From NCBI RefSeq assembly GCF_012317045.1, contig NZ_CP051154.1, positions 2,604,001-2,668,000 of the forward strand: DNA of 64,000 nucleotides. The letters are read 5' to 3'. How positions within the stretch are numbered: the stretch's first letter is position 1; every line of letters starts with the position of its first letter. The position numbers and the translations under genes were made by a program. Shown piece after piece: positions 38,509 through 47,311 of this stretch. The stretch comes from Leifsonia sp. PS1209. GTDB taxonomy: Bacteria > Actinomycetota > Actinomycetes > Actinomycetales > Microbacteriaceae. The notes beneath the pieces were generated by a model. That model ran no database searches, was not told the DNA's origin, and saw only the letters and a program-made list of their open reading frames with translations.

Positions 38509-39294
38509 TCACCCCCCGTAGCGACGCTGGCGGCGCGAGTAATCGCGCACCGCACGCAGGAAGTCCACCTCGCGCAGGTCCGGCCCCAGCGCCTCCACGA
38601 AGTAGAACTCGCTGTGGGCGCTCTGCCAGAGCATGAAGTCGCTGAGGCGCTGCTCTCCGGAGGTGCGGATGACGAGGTCGGGGTCCGGCTGGCCGCCCGT
38701 GTAGAGGTGCTCGCCGATGAGGTCGGGGGTGAGCAGGTCGGCGAGGGTCTCCAGGCTGCCGCCCTTGGCATGGTGGGCGGCGACGATGTCGCGCATCGCG
38801 TCGGTGATCTCTTTGCGGCCGCCGTAGCCGACCGCCAGGTTCACGTGCAGGCCGGTGTTCTTGGCCGTGCGGTCCTCCGCGCCGGTCAGCGCGGCGACGA
38901 GCGGCTCGGGGAGGCCGGCGGTCGAACCGACGTGCTGCACCCGCCAGTCGCGGTAGTGGGAGAGGTCCTCGGCGAGTTCCGCGATGATCTCGATGAGGTC
39001 GGAGAGCTCGCCGCTCTCCCGGTTGCTCAGGTTGTCGCTGGACAGCAGGTAGAGGGTGACGACCTGGATGCCGAGGTCGTCGCACCACTCCAGGAACTCG
39101 CGCATCTTCGCAGCTCCGGCGCGGTGCCCGTGGGCGACCGTCGTGAGCCCGAGCTGGCGCGCCCAGCGGCGGTTGCCGTCGATGATCATCGCGACGTGGC
39201 GGGGCATCGACTCGGCGGGCAGGTTGCGCTTGAGCCTGTTCTGGTAGAGACCGTAGAGCAGCCCACGTCCGAGGGGGAAACTCCATCTGCTCAC
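38509..39294 (-). CDS. uppS: isoprenyl (undecaprenyl-type) diphosphate synthase
   Basis: A 261-residue cis-prenyltransferase. HVAMIIDGNRRWAR holds the catalytic Asp, VVTLYLLSSDNLSNR and DLVIRTSGEQRLSDFMLWQSAHSEFYF are the other conserved regions. It elongates prenyl chains for lipid carriers of cell-wall synthesis; actinobacteria often have a second short-chain Z-farnesyl type, so chain length is open. It is divergent from the hemolysin III gene. Confidence 0.94.
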   Translation of the reverse strand: MSRWSFPLGRGLLYGLYQNRLKRNLPAESMPRHVAMIIDGNRRWARQLGLTTVAHGHRAGAAKMREFLEWCDDLGIQVVTLYLLSSDNLSNRESGELSDLIEIIAELAEDLSHYRDWRVQHVGSTAGLPEPLVAALTGAEDRTAKNTGLHVNLAVGYGGRKEITDAMRDIVAAHHAKGGSLETLADLLTPDLIGEHLYTGGQPDPDLVIRTSGEQRLSDFMLWQSAHSEFYFVEALGPDLREVDFLRAVRDYSRRQRRYGG

Positions 39295-39366
39295 GGAAGT
39301 ACGTTACCGCGACCCGCGGCGTCGAACTCACAGCGCGAGGTCACGCTGCTCCCGTACGCTTGCTCC

Positions 39367-40173
39367 ATGACACCCCGAAAGAGCCAGAAGCAGGAAGACG
39401 TGGCCGACGTGCTCGCCGAACCGGCCGACTCTCTCGGCCCGGCGGACGCGGCCGTGAAAGCCGACGAGAACCGGGGACCCGACCTTCCGAACATCCCGCT
39501 GCTGGATGCGTCGATCGCCGACCCCACGGAGATCAAGCCCACCTGGCGCGGCTGGATCCATGCGGCCACCTTCCCGGTCACCATCGCGGCCGGCATCGTG
39601 CTCATCACCCTCGCCGAGGGCGCACCGGCCAAGTGGTCGTCTGCGGTGTTCGTGCTCACCTCGCTGCTGCTGTTCGGCAACTCGGCGCTGTACCACCGCT
39701 TCAACTGGCGGCCGCGCGTCAAGATCATCCTCAAGCGGATCGACCACGCCAACATCTTCCTGCTGATCGCCGGAACGTACACGCCGCTCGCCGTGCTCGC
39801 GCTGCCGCCGAACAAAGGCTTCCTGCTGCTCACGCTGGTCTGGGCCGGCGCGCTGATCGGCATCGCGTTCCGCGTGTTCTGGATCAACGCCCCGCGCTGG
39901 CTGTACGTCCCGCTCTACGTCGCCCTCGGCTGGGGCGCGCTGATGTACGTAGTCGACCTGCTCGACGCGAACGCGGCGATGATGGTGCTCGTGCTCGTCG
40001 GCGGCCTGCTCTACACCGTCGGCGCGGTCATCTACGGCTTCAAGAAGCCGAACCCGTTCCCCGGGGTCTTCGGCTTCCACGAGATCTTCCACACGTTGAC
40101 GGTGCTGGCATTCCTCTGCCACTGGACGGCGGTGCTGCTGATCGCCCTGCACCCGGTCTACAACGGGGGCTGA
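39367..40173 (+). CDS. hemolysin III/TrhA family membrane protein
   Basis: A 268-residue, seven-helix protein of the PAQR/YqfA family. Conserved metal-site residues appear in NSALYHRF, RIDHANIFLLIAGTYTPL and GFHEIFHTLTVLAFLCHW. The N-terminal 60 residues are hydrophilic and Asp/Ala-rich, longer than in enteric members. The family's molecular activity in bacteria is uncertain. ATG 39367 begins just before the shared promoter with uppS. Confidence 0.9.
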   Translation: MTPRKSQKQEDVADVLAEPADSLGPADAAVKADENRGPDLPNIPLLDASIADPTEIKPTWRGWIHAATFPVTIAAGIVLITLAEGAPAKWSSAVFVLTSLLLFGNSALYHRFNWRPRVKIILKRIDHANIFLLIAGTYTPLAVLALPPNKGFLLLTLVWAGALIGIAFRVFWINAPRWLYVPLYVALGWGALMYVVDLLDANAAMMVLVLVGGLLYTVGAVIYGFKKPNPFPGVFGFHEIFHTLTVLAFLCHWTAVLLIALHPVYNGG

Positions 40174-40197
40174 ACTAACGGCAGCTGAGCCGGCGCG

Positions 40198-40479
40198 CTA
40201 GCGCTCGCTGTCGTCCTGACCGGCCTGACCCGCCTGGCCGTTCTGCTCCGCCTGCTCGGCGTCCAGCTTCTCCGCGATCTCGGCGCGGTAGCGCACCCGC
40301 CGGATGCGCCGTGTCATGTCGAGCGCGAGCAGCACGGCAGCGACGGCGACCAGGAACGTCACCACGAAGCCGACCACACCAGGGGTCACCTGGTCGGCGT
40401 TCGGAGCGCCGGACGGCGTCGGGGAGGGCGTGGCGGCGGTGACCCACACGGCCGCGCGCAGCAGCGCATCCTGGATCAT
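40198..40479 (-). CDS. small single-helix membrane protein, 93 aa
   Basis: An N-terminal Thr/Pro/Ser segment, one strong helix (about residues 34-54, GVVGFVVTFLVAVAAVLLAL) and a basic then Gln/Gly-rich cytoplasmic tail (MTRRIRRVRYRAEIAEKL; QNGQAGQAGQ). Resembles small conserved proteins next to DUF4307 in actinobacteria. The 182 bp to the next gene show only a likely promoter. Confidence 0.7.
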   Translation of the reverse strand: MIQDALLRAAVWVTAATPSPTPSGAPNADQVTPGVVGFVVTFLVAVAAVLLALDMTRRIRRVRYRAEIAEKLDAEQAEQNGQAGQAGQDDSER

Positions 40480-40661
40480 CGCTCTCCCTCACGGTCGACG
40501 ACGATTCCTGCGCGCAGGTCGGTTACGGGCATCCGGGTCTCCACTTTCGAGCCGAGGACGAAGCGCAGGGTTTCACAGCTTCATCTCCTAGTCTGGGTTC
40601 AAGCCTACCGTCGCCCGGACGGTGCAGTTTCCACGGGAGAACGTTCAGTGCAGGGAGAAGG

Positions 40662-41063
40662 ATGGCGGTGACCGAGACCCTCGATCGCCGCTACGGTCGA
40701 ACGCCCGGTCGCAAGCGCCGGGACCGCTGGTGGATCATCGGAGTGGCTGTCGCGTTCGTCGCGATCTTCGCGGCGTGGACGTTCTGGGCGGGCTGGGACA
40801 ACGACCAGGCCGACCTCGAGGCGACGGACACCGCGTATACGATCACGGATGCGCACCACGTGCGGATCACGTTCACCGTGAACACGCCGCCCGGCACCCC
40901 GGTGACCTGCGCCGTGCAGGCGCTGAACGAGTCGTTCGCCATCGTCGGCTGGCGGATCATCAGCTATCCGGCCTCCGACAAGCGCCTCACGGAGTACACG
41001 GAGACGATCAAGACCACGGAGCAGAGCAATACAGGTTTGATTTCCAGCTGCTGGCTGACCTAG
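40662..41063 (+). CDS. DUF4307 domain-containing protein
   Basis: A 133-residue actinobacterial membrane protein: basic N-terminus (RYGRTPGRKRRDR), one helix (WWIIGVAVAFVAIFAAWTFWAG) and an outer domain ending WRIISYPASDKRLTEYTETIKTTEQSNTGLISSCW. The function is unknown; it neighbours greA in many actinobacteria. A short hairpin separates it from greA. Confidence 0.9.
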   Translation: MAVTETLDRRYGRTPGRKRRDRWWIIGVAVAFVAIFAAWTFWAGWDNDQADLEATDTAYTITDAHHVRITFTVNTPPGTPVTCAVQALNESFAIVGWRIISYPASDKRLTEYTETIKTTEQSNTGLISSCWLT

Positions 41064-41074
41064 GATTCTTCGAT

Positions 41075-41098
41075 ACGCCCCGACCGATGTCGGGGCGT
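41075..41098 (+). terminator. terminator after the DUF4307 gene
   Basis: ACGCCCCGAC (41075-41084) pairs perfectly with 41089-41098 around CGAT, followed by CGACTTTA. It precedes greA, so it could also be in the greA leader. Confidence 0.7.
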
Positions 41099-41173
41099 CG
41101 ACTTTATCCAGCCGGTCCCCGGACCGGCCGATCTGCCCAGCCGGTCACGACCGGCGGCGCAAAGGAGTTCATC

Positions 41174-41662
41174 ATGTCTCAGGAGTCTCAGGTCAGCTTT
41201 CTGACCCAGGATGCGTACGACCGTCTGTCGGCCGAACTCGAGGAGCTCAGCGTCAACGGCCGAAACGAGATCGCGAAGCGCATCGAGGCGGCCCGCGAGG
41301 AGGGCGACCTCAAAGAGAACGGCGGATACCACGCCGCGAAAGACGAGCAGGGCAAGATCGAGGCCCGCATCGTGCAGCTCACCAACCTGCTGCGCAATGC
41401 CACCGTCAGCGAAGCCCCGGAGAGCCACGGTGTCGTGGAGCCCGGAACGGTTATCACGGCGACCATCGCGGGCGACGAGAGCACCTTCCTCATCGGCAAC
41501 CGCGAGATCGCGGCGGGAACGGACCTGCAGGTCTACTCCGAGGGCAGCCCGCTCGGCGAGGCGATCCTCGGCCTTAAGGTGGGCGACTCCACGTCGTACA
41601 CCGCGCCGAACGGCAAGCAGATCGCCGTCACGATTGTGAACGTGGAGACCTACCGCGGCTGA
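41174..41662 (+). CDS. greA: transcription elongation factor GreA
   Basis: A 162-residue GreA: N-terminal coiled coil (RNEIAKRIEAAREEGDLKENGGYHAAKDEQGKIEARI region with conserved acidic tip DLKENGGYH) and FKBP-like C-terminal domain (SPLGEAILGLKVGD). It rescues backtracked RNA polymerase. AAAGGAG lies 7 bases before the ATG. A textbook terminator follows. Confidence 0.97.
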   Translation: MSQESQVSFLTQDAYDRLSAELEELSVNGRNEIAKRIEAAREEGDLKENGGYHAAKDEQGKIEARIVQLTNLLRNATVSEAPESHGVVEPGTVITATIAGDESTFLIGNREIAAGTDLQVYSEGSPLGEAILGLKVGDSTSYTAPNGKQIAVTIVNVETYRG

Positions 41663-41680
41663 GCGGACGGTTCGCGTGAG

Positions 41681-41714
41681 AAGCGCGGTGCGGGCATCCC
41701 GCACCGCGCTTTTT
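41681..41714. terminator. strong intrinsic terminator after greA
   Basis: A perfect 14-bp stem (41681-41694 with 41698-41711), CAT loop, then a run of T. It separates greA from convergent ilvA. Confidence 0.92.
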
Positions 41715-41734
41715 CGTGCAGGGGGCCGAACGGC

Positions 41735-42994
41735 CTACTCGTAGTCGAGCACGGGGTCGTAGCCCGCGGCACGGAGCGCTTCGATGACATGCTGGCGGTG
41801 GTCGGTGCCCCGGGTCTCGACGCTGACGTCGAGCTCCACCTGGCTGAGCTGCAGGCCGCGCCCATGCCGGGTGTGCAGCACCTCCACCACGTTGGCGTTG
41901 ACGCCGGCGAGGATCTCGGAGATGCGCGCGAGCTGACCGGGGCGGTCGGGCAGCATGATGGTGAGCTTGAGGTAGCGGTCGGAGGCCGCGAGACCGTGGC
42001 TGATGATGCGCTGCATGAGCAGCGGGTCGATGTTGCCGCCGGAGAGGATCGCGACCGTCGGGCCGATGGCGGGGACCTTGCCGGCCAGGATCGCGGCGAC
42101 GGCGGCTGCACCGGCCGGTTCGACGACGAGCTTCGCCCGCTCCAGGAGCACCAGGAGGGCGCGTGCGATGTCGTCCTCCGAGACGGTGACGACCTCGTCG
42201 ACCACGTCGCGGATGATCTGGAAGTTGAGGGCGCCCGGCTTGCTCACGGCGATGCCGTCGGCGATGGTGGCGACGAGCGCGATCTCAGTGGGCTCCCCCG
42301 CATCCAGGGACGGCGGGTACGCGGCGGCGTTGGCCGCCTGCACGCCGATGACGCGGATCTCCCTGCCCTCGGCGGCAGCGCGCTGCTTGACGGCGCTGGC
42401 CACCCCGGAGATGAGTCCGCCGCCGCCGATGGGGACGACGATCGTGGCCGCATCCGGCACGTCGTCGAGGATCTCGAGACCGAGCGTTCCCTGCCCGGCC
42501 ACCACATCCGGATGGTCGAAGGGCGGGATGAGGACGGCTCCGGTCTCCGCGGCGAAATCGGCGGCGGCACGCAGCGTCTCGTCGACGATGCTGCCGCTCA
42601 GGACGACGTCGGCGCCGTAGTCGCGGGTGGCCTGGAACTTGGGGATGGCGACACCGACCGGCATGAAGATCGTGGCGTGGATGCCCAGCTCCCTGGCCGC
42701 GAACGCGACCCCCTGGGCGTGGTTGCCCGCCGACGCGGCGACGACGCCGCGCTCGCGCTCCTCCGCGCTGAGCTTGGCCATCCGGTTGTACGCGCCGCGG
42801 ATCTTGTACGACCCGGTGCGCTGCAGGTTCTCGCACTTGAGGAAGACGGGGGCGCCGAGCACGTCGGCAAGGAACCGCGAGGTCTCGACGGGCGTCGGCT
42901 CCGCGACCTTCGACACGACGATGCGCGCGGCCTCGATCTCGTCGAGGCTCGGCCCAGCGAAAGGAGTGCGCGTCGAATCAGTCAGCGTGGCCAC
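41735..42994 (-). CDS. ilvA: threonine ammonia-lyase
   Basis: A 419-residue PLP enzyme, fold type II. PLP lysine in GSYKIRGAYNR, Gly loop in IGGGGLISG, and a single C-terminal ACT-like domain (LTIMLPDRPGQLARISEIL). One ACT domain and this length fit the short (catabolic-like) forms. It makes 2-oxobutanoate for isoleucine or catabolism. Stand-alone. Confidence 0.95.
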   Translation of the reverse strand: MATLTDSTRTPFAGPSLDEIEAARIVVSKVAEPTPVETSRFLADVLGAPVFLKCENLQRTGSYKIRGAYNRMAKLSAEERERGVVAASAGNHAQGVAFAARELGIHATIFMPVGVAIPKFQATRDYGADVVLSGSIVDETLRAAADFAAETGAVLIPPFDHPDVVAGQGTLGLEILDDVPDAATIVVPIGGGGLISGVASAVKQRAAAEGREIRVIGVQAANAAAYPPSLDAGEPTEIALVATIADGIAVSKPGALNFQIIRDVVDEVVTVSEDDIARALLVLLERAKLVVEPAGAAAVAAILAGKVPAIGPTVAILSGGNIDPLLMQRIISHGLAASDRYLKLTIMLPDRPGQLARISEILAGVNANVVEVLHTRHGRGLQLSQVELDVSVETRGTDHRQHVIEALRAAGYDPVLDYE

Positions 42995-43054
42995 GGGGAC
43001 AGCCTACTCGCGGACGTATTCCACGAACCGAATGTGACCCGTCGGCCGACAACG

Positions 43055-44311
43055 TCAGGTCCTCGCGCGCCGGGGCGGCCGCGGGACGGTCTGCCACAGC
43101 ACCGTATCGGGTGCCGAGTACTCCCGGTGGGTGCCCTCCCGCCACGCCCCGCTCGACACGTAGTGCACCATCACGTTGAGCACGGCGGCGACCGGCACCG
43201 CGAACAGCGCACCGGGGATTCCCGCGAGCAGCGATCCGGCCGCGACGGCGAGCACGACGGCCAGTGGATGCACCTTGACCGCCGTTCCCATGATGAGCGG
43301 TTGCAGCACATGCCCCTCGATCTGCTGCACCAGCAGCACCACGGCGAGCATGATGAGCGCGAACACCCAGCCCTTGAAGATCAACGCGATGAAGATCGCC
43401 AGCGCACCGGTGACGACGGCGCCGACGACCGGGATGAACGAGCCGAGGAAGACGAGCACCGCGATCGGGATCACCAGCGGCAGCCCGAGGAAGAACGCCC
43501 CGAGACCGATGCCGAGGGCGTCGATCGACGCGACCAGGATCTGCACCTTCACGAAGTTGCGCAGGGTCACCCAGCCGGCCTGGCCAGCGCCATCGACAGC
43601 CCGCCGGGCGCGCTTCGGGAAGATGCGCACGATCCAGTTCCAGATGGAGCGGCCGTCGATGAGGATGAACAGTGCGCTGAACAGCACGAGCAGCAGCCCG
43701 GCGAGCACGTGGCCGAGGGTCGAGCCGATCGACAGCGCGCCGGTGATGAAGATCTGGCTGTCCTGCTGGATCGACTTCGCGAGCGAGTCGAGGGCGCTGC
43801 TGATCTGGCTCTCGCTCAGGCCGAGCGGCCCGGACGTCAGCCACACGCGGAACTGGTCGTACGCCGCCACGGACTGCGTCTGAAGTTCGTGGCTCTGCCG
43901 CGTGACCTGCCAGACCGCGAGGTAGAGCAGTCCTCCGACCACCACGATCACCGAGACCATCGCCGCGACGATCGCGGCCCACCGCGGCCACCTGTGCCGG
44001 TGCAAGAAGTCGACGAACGGCACCAGCAGCGCCGAGATCAGCACGGCGATCAGCAGCGGGATGATGATGAGCCGCAGCTGCACCACGAGGAAGATCGCAA
44101 CGGCGATGACGGCGCCGATGACGAGCAGCCGCCACGACCAGGCGCCGGCCACGAGCATCCCGTGCGGCAGCGACTCCTCGACGGACCCGTGCTTCTGCAC
44201 CGCGCCGTCCTGCTCCGGGCGGCGGCCCTTGAGGAACCAGCCTCTGGCGGGCGCGCGGTTCTCGCGCGGCGTGACGGTGAGCTGCTTCGGCGTCGCGTCG
44301 TTCTCTGACAT
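43055..44311 (-). CDS. AI-2E family transporter
   Basis: A 418-residue membrane protein with eight helices and the central hydrophilic segment (about 150-220, ALDSLAKSIQQDSQIF) of the AI-2E/PerM family. FLGSFIPVVGAVVTGALAI and the QQIEGHVLQPLIMG segment are typical. Substrates vary in this family, so AI-2 export should not be assumed. ATG 44309-44311 chosen. Confidence 0.9.
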   Translation of the reverse strand: MSENDATPKQLTVTPRENRAPARGWFLKGRRPEQDGAVQKHGSVEESLPHGMLVAGAWSWRLLVIGAVIAVAIFLVVQLRLIIIPLLIAVLISALLVPFVDFLHRHRWPRWAAIVAAMVSVIVVVGGLLYLAVWQVTRQSHELQTQSVAAYDQFRVWLTSGPLGLSESQISSALDSLAKSIQQDSQIFITGALSIGSTLGHVLAGLLLVLFSALFILIDGRSIWNWIVRIFPKRARRAVDGAGQAGWVTLRNFVKVQILVASIDALGIGLGAFFLGLPLVIPIAVLVFLGSFIPVVGAVVTGALAIFIALIFKGWVFALIMLAVVLLVQQIEGHVLQPLIMGTAVKVHPLAVVLAVAAGSLLAGIPGALFAVPVAAVLNVMVHYVSSGAWREGTHREYSAPDTVLWQTVPRPPRRART

Positions 44312-44435
44312 GCCGGTCAGTCTAGGCGCGCACCGGCGCCGGTCCAGCGGGTTGACGCGCGCTGTTGGCAACCCACAGGATGCGCCCAGCTGTGGAGGGA
44401 TTGGCCACGGTCACCCGCCAGCGACACGTTCCCCC

Positions 44436-45566
44436 CTACGCCTCCCCCACCGTCACCGGCGTCCCCGCCAGCGACACGTGGATGCGCTCGCCCGGCGCCG
44501 GGGCGTGGCGCGTCTCGTGCTGCACCGCCAGCTCGGTGCCGTCGTCGAGGCGCACCCTGGTGCGGCGGAGGGCGCCGAGGAAGCTGGTGGTGAGCACGAC
44601 GCCGGGGAGGACGGGGCCCGCCGCGGCGGCGGACGGTCCGGAGAAGAGCACGTCCTCCGGGCGGAGGTAGACGGTCACGGGGCCGTCGGGCGACGGGGTG
44701 ACGAGCGGGAGGCGCATCCCGAACACGGTCAGCTCGCCGCCGATGACGGTGCCGCGCACGCGGTTGGTGAGGCCGACGAACTCTGCGACGAATGCGGAGG
44801 CCGGGCGGCGGTAGAGCTCTTCCGGCTCGCCGATCTGCTCGATGTCGCCCGCGCGCATCACGGCCACCCTGTCGGCGACGGCGAGCGCCTCCTCCTGATC
44901 GTGCGTCACGAAGAACGTGGTGATGCCGAGCTCGGTCTGGATGCGCCGGATCTCGTCGCGCAGCTGCACCCTGACCTTCGCATCCAGAGCGGACAGCGGC
45001 TCGTCGAGGAGGAGCACGCGGGGGCGGGTCACGAGCGCCCTGGCGAGGGCGACGCGCTGCTGCTGGCCGCCGGAGAGCTGGTGCGCGTAGCGGTCGGCGT
45101 GGTGGTCGAGGCCGACGAGGTCGAGGGCTTCCGCGGCGCGGCGGCGGCGGTCTGCCGAGGAGACTTTGCGCATCCGGAGCCCGAACTCGACGTTCTGGCC
45201 GGAGGTGAGGTGCGGGAAGAGCGAGTACGACTGGAAGACCATGCCGAGGTCGCGGCGGTTGGTCGGCTGGTCGGTGACGTCGTCGCCGTCGATCAGGATG
45301 CTGCCGGAGTCGACGCGTTCGAGCCCGGCGAGGGCGCGGAGGGCCGTGGTCTTCCCGCAGCCGCTCGGACCGAGCAGGGCGATCAGCTCTCCGGGCCTGG
45401 CGCTGAGGCTGAGACCGGCGAGGCCGGCCCCTCCGCCGAAGTCGCGCACGACGGAGCGCAGCTCCACGGTGCTGCCGAGGTCGCCGGAAGCGGCGACACC
45501 GGATGCGGCGACACCGGATGCGGCTCCCGCGGCGGCGGGAAGGACGGACGTTTCGGGTGCGGACAC
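44436..45566 (-). CDS. ABC importer ATPase (PotA/AfuC-like)
   Basis: A 376-residue ATPase. Walker A LGPSGCGKTT, Q-loop FQSYSLFPHL, signature LSGGQQQRVALARAL, Walker B VLLLDEPLSALDAK, and H-loop FFVTHDQEEAL are intact. The C-terminal TOBE-like domain fits class 1 importers for iron, polyamines or phosphonates. The N-terminus has a VAASGVAASG repeat built on GGATGC words. Last gene of the operon, 3 bp after permease 2. Confidence 0.93.
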   Translation of the reverse strand: MSAPETSVLPAAAGAASGVAASGVAASGDLGSTVELRSVVRDFGGGAGLAGLSLSARPGELIALLGPSGCGKTTALRALAGLERVDSGSILIDGDDVTDQPTNRRDLGMVFQSYSLFPHLTSGQNVEFGLRMRKVSSADRRRRAAEALDLVGLDHHADRYAHQLSGGQQQRVALARALVTRPRVLLLDEPLSALDAKVRVQLRDEIRRIQTELGITTFFVTHDQEEALAVADRVAVMRAGDIEQIGEPEELYRRPASAFVAEFVGLTNRVRGTVIGGELTVFGMRLPLVTPSPDGPVTVYLRPEDVLFSGPSAAAAGPVLPGVVLTTSFLGALRRTRVRLDDGTELAVQHETRHAPAPGERIHVSLAGTPVTVGEA

Positions 45567-45569
45567 GGG

Positions 45570-46391
45570 TCAGCCTTTCGCTGGGCGGCGTCGCCCGGCC
45601 GTCACGAGACGGTCGACGACGAAGAGGAGGAGGAACGCGAACACCAGCGCGAGCAGCGCGAAGATGACCGCGACGAACGGGTCGGACTGCGACACCAGCA
45701 GCAGCGCCGTCTGCAGGTTCACCCTGCTGAGGAGCGACGCGATGGTGAACTCGCCCAGCACGACCGCCACCGAGAGCACGCTCGCGGCGAGGATGCCGCG
45801 GCGCAGGTTCGGCACCAGGATGCGCAGCAGCACGCTCAGCCAGCCCGCGCCGAGCGAACGGCCGGCCTCGCTGAGGGTGACCACGTCGATCGCCGCGATG
45901 TTGCTCTGGATGGCGCGGTACGCATACGGCAGCACCAGGATGCCGTACGCGAAGGCGAGGGTCCAGGTGCCCGACCCGAACAGCTGGGTGACGGCGGCGT
46001 ACGTCGGCGCGAGGCCCACCACCAGCACGATCGCGGGGATCACGATGGGCAGCAGGCACACCAGTTCCAGTGCGCGCCGCAGCTTCGGGATGCGCAGCTC
46101 CACCAGGATCATCGTCGGCAGCAGCACGAGCAGCACGATCGCCACCGTGACGACGGCGAGGACCAGCGAGTTGCCGAGACCCTGGTAGATCCGGTCGTAG
46201 CGGGTGGTCTCGCCGCTGAAGACGAGCACCCACCTGTCGATGTTGTACACGCCGGGCTTCGCCGTGCGGAGGGTGAACTCCACCATCGAGAACAGCGGGA
46301 TGAGGAAGAACAGGCCGAAGATCACCCAGATGACCGTGCGCGTGACCGGGCCGGGACCGAAGCGCAGCGCCGGGGCCGCGCGGCGGCTCAT
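45570..46391 (-). CDS. ABC importer permease 2
   Basis: A 273-residue six-helix permease of the BPD_transp_1 family. The EAA-type coupling loop reads EAGRSLGAGWLSVLLRILVPNLRRGIL. ATG 46389-46391 overlaps the permease 1 stop as ATGA. Confidence 0.92.
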   Translation of the reverse strand: MSRRAAPALRFGPGPVTRTVIWVIFGLFFLIPLFSMVEFTLRTAKPGVYNIDRWVLVFSGETTRYDRIYQGLGNSLVLAVVTVAIVLLVLLPTMILVELRIPKLRRALELVCLLPIVIPAIVLVVGLAPTYAAVTQLFGSGTWTLAFAYGILVLPYAYRAIQSNIAAIDVVTLSEAGRSLGAGWLSVLLRILVPNLRRGILAASVLSVAVVLGEFTIASLLSRVNLQTALLLVSQSDPFVAVIFALLALVFAFLLLFVVDRLVTAGRRRPAKG

Positions 46392-47311
46392 CGCTGCCAC
46401 CGGGCGGTGCGGGAGGCGAGCGCGGAGTATCCGAGCATGACGACGATCATCACCACGAGCATCCCGAGCGACATCGCGCCGGCGAGGTTGGCGCGGCCGA
46501 GGACGGTCTCGGAGATGAGGGCCTGGCGGATCTGCAGGGAGACGATGTTGTTGGCCTGCCCGACGAGCGCCGCCGCGGTGGCGTACGACGAGAACGCGTT
46601 CGCGAACAGCAGCAGCAGGCTGCCGAGGAACGACGGGAGCAGCACCGGGATGCCCACCCGGAACCAGTAGGTGGCGCGGCTTCCCCCGAGGGTCGCGTTC
46701 GCCTCCAGCCACTGCGGCTTCAGGCCTTCCAGCGCCGGCATGAACATGATGACCATGAGCGGGATCTGGAAGTAGAGGTACGGCAGGATAAGGCCGGGCA
46801 CCGTGTAGAGCCAGACGCCGTTCTCGTAGATGTTGATGTGGAACTGATTGCGCAGCAGCACGGTCACGAGGCCCTGGGCGCCGATGGTCGCGATGAACGC
46901 GAACGCGAGCATCACGCCGCCGAACTGGGCGAGCACGCTGCTGGCCGAGTCGACCAGCGAGCGGGTGGCACCGCCCGGGCGCGAGCGCAGCATGGCGAAG
47001 CAGAGGGCCGCTCCGGCGACTGCGCCCACCACCGCGGTGACCGCGGAGAGAAAGAAGGCGCCGACGAACGAGCCGAAGATCGCGGGCTCGGCGAGGCCGG
47101 TGATGTTCGCCCAGGTGAAGCGGCCGTCCGCATCCACGAACCCGCTGCCGACCGCGATCACCGTCGGGACGGCGAGGAAGACGACGACATAGAACGCGAA
47201 CGGCGTGAGGCCGAGGATCGCGGGAAGGCCCCTGGGCAGCGACAGGCGCCGGGTCTCCCCGGCGCCGTCGCGCTCCAGCGGCGGCGCAGCAGCGCCGACC
47301 GTTTCGGTCAT
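46388..47311 (-). CDS. ABC importer permease 1
   Basis: A 307-residue six-helix permease. EAA loop EANATLGGSRATYWFRVGIPVLLPSFL is present. The N-terminal tail (about 30 residues) is hydrophilic. Start overlaps the binding-protein stop (TAATG). It forms the channel with permease 2. Confidence 0.92.
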   Translation of the reverse strand: MTETVGAAAPPLERDGAGETRRLSLPRGLPAILGLTPFAFYVVVFLAVPTVIAVGSGFVDADGRFTWANITGLAEPAIFGSFVGAFFLSAVTAVVGAVAGAALCFAMLRSRPGGATRSLVDSASSVLAQFGGVMLAFAFIATIGAQGLVTVLLRNQFHINIYENGVWLYTVPGLILPYLYFQIPLMVIMFMPALEGLKPQWLEANATLGGSRATYWFRVGIPVLLPSFLGSLLLLFANAFSSYATAAALVGQANNIVSLQIRQALISETVLGRANLAGAMSLGMLVVMIVVMLGYSALASRTARWQR